DNA from: Toxonevra muliebris
Taxonomy: Eukaryota > Arthropoda > Insecta > Diptera > Pallopteridae
Assembly (NCBI GenBank): GCA_963691655.1
Contig: OY829326.1
Coordinates: 11,396,878 to 11,460,877, forward strand
Length of the DNA stretch: 64,000 nucleotides
Reading direction: 5' to 3'
The notes under the pieces were generated by a model, which worked only from the letters and a program-made list of their open reading frames with translations, searched no databases and was not told where the DNA came from. This document shows positions 63,001 to 64,000 of this stretch, piece after piece. How positions within the stretch are numbered: position 1 is the first letter of the stretch; each line of letters opens with the position of its first letter. Position numbers and translations under genes: made by a program.

Positions 63001-64000
63001 GTATAAAACGTCTTCTCCCATATAGAAAAGGTTTCTCCGACAGTATAAAACGTCTTCTCCCCTATAGAAAAGGTTTCTCCGACAGTATAAAACGTCTTCT
63101 CCCCTATGGAAAAGGTGTCTGCGACAGTATAAAACGTCTTCTCTCCTATAGAAAAGGTGTCTCCGACAGTATAAAACGTCTTCTCTCCTATAGAAAAGGT
63201 GTCTCCGACAGTATTAAACGTCTTCTCTCCTATAGAAAAGGTGTCTCCGACAGTATAAAACGTCTTCTCCCCTATAGAAAAGGTGTCTCCGACAGTATAA
63301 AACGTCTTCTCCCCTATGGAAAAGGTGTCTGCGACAGTATAAAACGTCTTCTCTCCTATAGAAAAGGTGTCTCCGACAGTATAAAACGTCTTCTCCCCTA
63401 TGGAAAAGGTGTCTGCGACAGTATAAAACGTCTTCTCTCCTATAGAAAAGGTGTCTCCGACAGTATAAAACGTCAGTATAAAACGTCTTCTCTCCTAGAG
63501 AAAAGGTGTCTGCGACAGTATAAAACGTCTTCTCCCCTATAGAAAAGGTGTCTCCGACAGTATAAAACGTCTTCTCCCCTATGGAAAAGGTGTCTGCGAC
63601 AGTATAAAACGTCTTCTCTCCTATAGAAAAGGTGTCTCCGACAGTATAAAACGTCTTCTCTCCTATAGAAAAGGTGTCTCCGACAGTATAAAACGTCTTC
63701 TCCCCTATAGAAAAGGTATCTCCGACAGTATAAAACGTCTTCTCTCCTATAGAAAAGGTGTCTCCGACAGTATAAAACGTCTTCTCTCCTATAGAAAAGG
63801 TGTCTGCGACAGTATAAAACGTCTTCTCCCCTATAGAAAAGGTTTCTCCGACAGTATAAAACGTCTTCTCCCCTATAGAAAAGGGTGTCTGCGACAGTAT
63901 AAAACGTCTTCTCCCCTATAGAAAAGGTGTTTTCGACAGTATAAAACGTCTTCTCTCCTATAGAAAAGGTGTCTCCGACAGTATAAAACGTCTTCTCTCC

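Larger units (their letters stand above)
1..64000 (+). repeat. 42-bp satellite DNA array, spanning the entire window
   Basis: The window is a head-to-tail array of a 42-bp monomer in one orientation throughout. Taking position 1 as the G of GTATAAAACG, the order is a TATAAAA motif (2-8), ACGTC-like segment (8-12), pyrimidine tract (11-21), TATAGAAAAGG (21-31) and TGTCTCCGACA (32-42). Common variant sites are 18 (T/C), 33 (G/T/A) and 37 (C/G). Rarer ones are 13 (T/C), 23-25 (CTATGG, TATAAAAAAGG) and 2-5 (TATAG, TTCAA, CTATA). Length variants are 29, 41, 43, 45 and 55 bp. Roughly 1,520 monomers fit. Neither end reaches unique DNA, so the true array is longer. This is typical of eukaryotic heterochromatic satellite; the species cannot be told. 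I saw no gap, inversion or inserted element. Confidence 0.98.
29971..64000 (+). repeat. Satellite domain C: GTTCAAAAC, TATAGAACG and mixed-length monomers
   Basis: This is the right half of the array. Its markers are GACAGTTCAAAACG (from about 30,949 to about 60,043), GACACTATAAAAC (31614, 36548 and later), and a recurring pair of 55-bp monomers in which the first inserted repeat reads GTATAGAACG and the second GTATAAAACG. Nine 41-bp monomers and one 29-bp monomer occur only here. CTATGG and CCTCTCTCC/TATAAAAAAGG subtypes are shared with domain B. Single-copy point variants become more frequent beyond 55 kb. No gene, RNA or mobile element is visible anywhere in this stretch. Confidence 0.88.

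Noticed and set aside
1..64000. CRISPR array
   Set aside because: There are no unique spacers between repeats; the repeat is contiguous, and length changes are internal duplications or deletions. No cas genes are present.
1..64000. Prokaryotic iterons or a plasmid origin
   Set aside because: About 1,500 copies with no replication gene, no adjacent coding sequence and nested higher-order structure do not fit an iteron cluster.
1..64000. CENP-B box or telomere repeat
   Set aside because: I see no TTCG....A..CGGG pattern and no TTAGGG-like or TTAGG-like short repeats. A centromeric role is possible but cannot be based on these motifs.
1..64000. CArG/MEF2-like site in CCTATAGAAAAGG
   Set aside because: The A/T stretch between CC and GG is 9 bp and is interrupted by G in most monomers (uninterrupted in TATAAAAAAGG monomers), so it fits neither CC(A/T)6GG nor the MEF2 consensus.
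1..64000. Coding minisatellite (mucin-like or silk-like exon)
   Set aside because: One plus-strand and two minus-strand frames are open, but 55-, 41- and 29-bp monomers change the phase repeatedly, which a translated repeat would not tolerate. Substitutions show no silent-site bias by eye (T18C and G33T/A change residues in the minus frame).
1..64000. Transposon, tRNA, rRNA or retroviral sequence
   Set aside because: No stretch of more than a few bases departs from the satellite monomer, so there is no room for such an element.

Overview
The whole 64 kb window is one uninterrupted tandem satellite array. It is built from about 1,500 copies of a 42-bp monomer in a single orientation, and the array runs off both ends. 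I found no unique flanking sequence, real gene, RNA gene, transposon or CRISPR array. Monomer landmarks in + strand order are GTATAAAACGTC, the pyrimidine tract TTCTCTCC (or TTCTCCCC), TATAGAAAAGG, and TGTCTCCGACA (or TGTCTGCGACA). One common form is about 40% GC by hand count. An array this long with nested higher-order structure indicates constitutive heterochromatin of a eukaryotic nuclear genome. The species and chromosomal position (centromeric, pericentromeric, subtelomeric or sex-chromosomal) cannot be read from the sequence.

Layout. Three intergrading domains can be told apart by diagnostic variants. Domain A (about 1-12,250) carries 45-bp monomers with an inserted GAA, and tandem clusters of 55-bp monomers made by a 13-bp internal duplication. 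Domain B (about 12,250-29,970) lacks the GAA form. It has 42-bp monomers with the subtypes CCTCTCTCC+TATAAAAAAGG, CTATGG and GTTTCT, and contains two near-identical 5.6 kb blocks spaced 6,478 bp apart. Domain C (about 29,970-64,000) is marked by GTTCAAAAC variants (about 30.9-60.0 kb), recurring paired 55-bp cassettes, 41-bp monomers limited to 42-59 kb, and one 29-bp monomer at 37,783-37,811.

History readable from the sequence. Amplification is nested. A 42-bp monomer was amplified, then 129-bp trimers (42+42+45), then multi-kilobase blocks (spacings 3,371, 6,478 and about 4,850-4,934 bp). Copies of a block differ mostly by whole monomers, as expected from unequal exchange or replication slippage in register.

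The long apparent open reading frames are a by-product of the repeat. Because 42 is a multiple of 3, two of three minus-strand frames and one plus-strand frame of the consensus have no stop codon. The 14-residue repeat 'proteins' start at chance TTG or ATG codons made by point variants, and they change frame at each 13-bp insertion or 1-bp deletion. I annotate none as a gene. I see no evidence of a new functional system. The items worth a second look are the organisation of the array, its DNA-shape periodicity and its mutational record. All comparisons were made by eye from marker positions, not by computed alignment.
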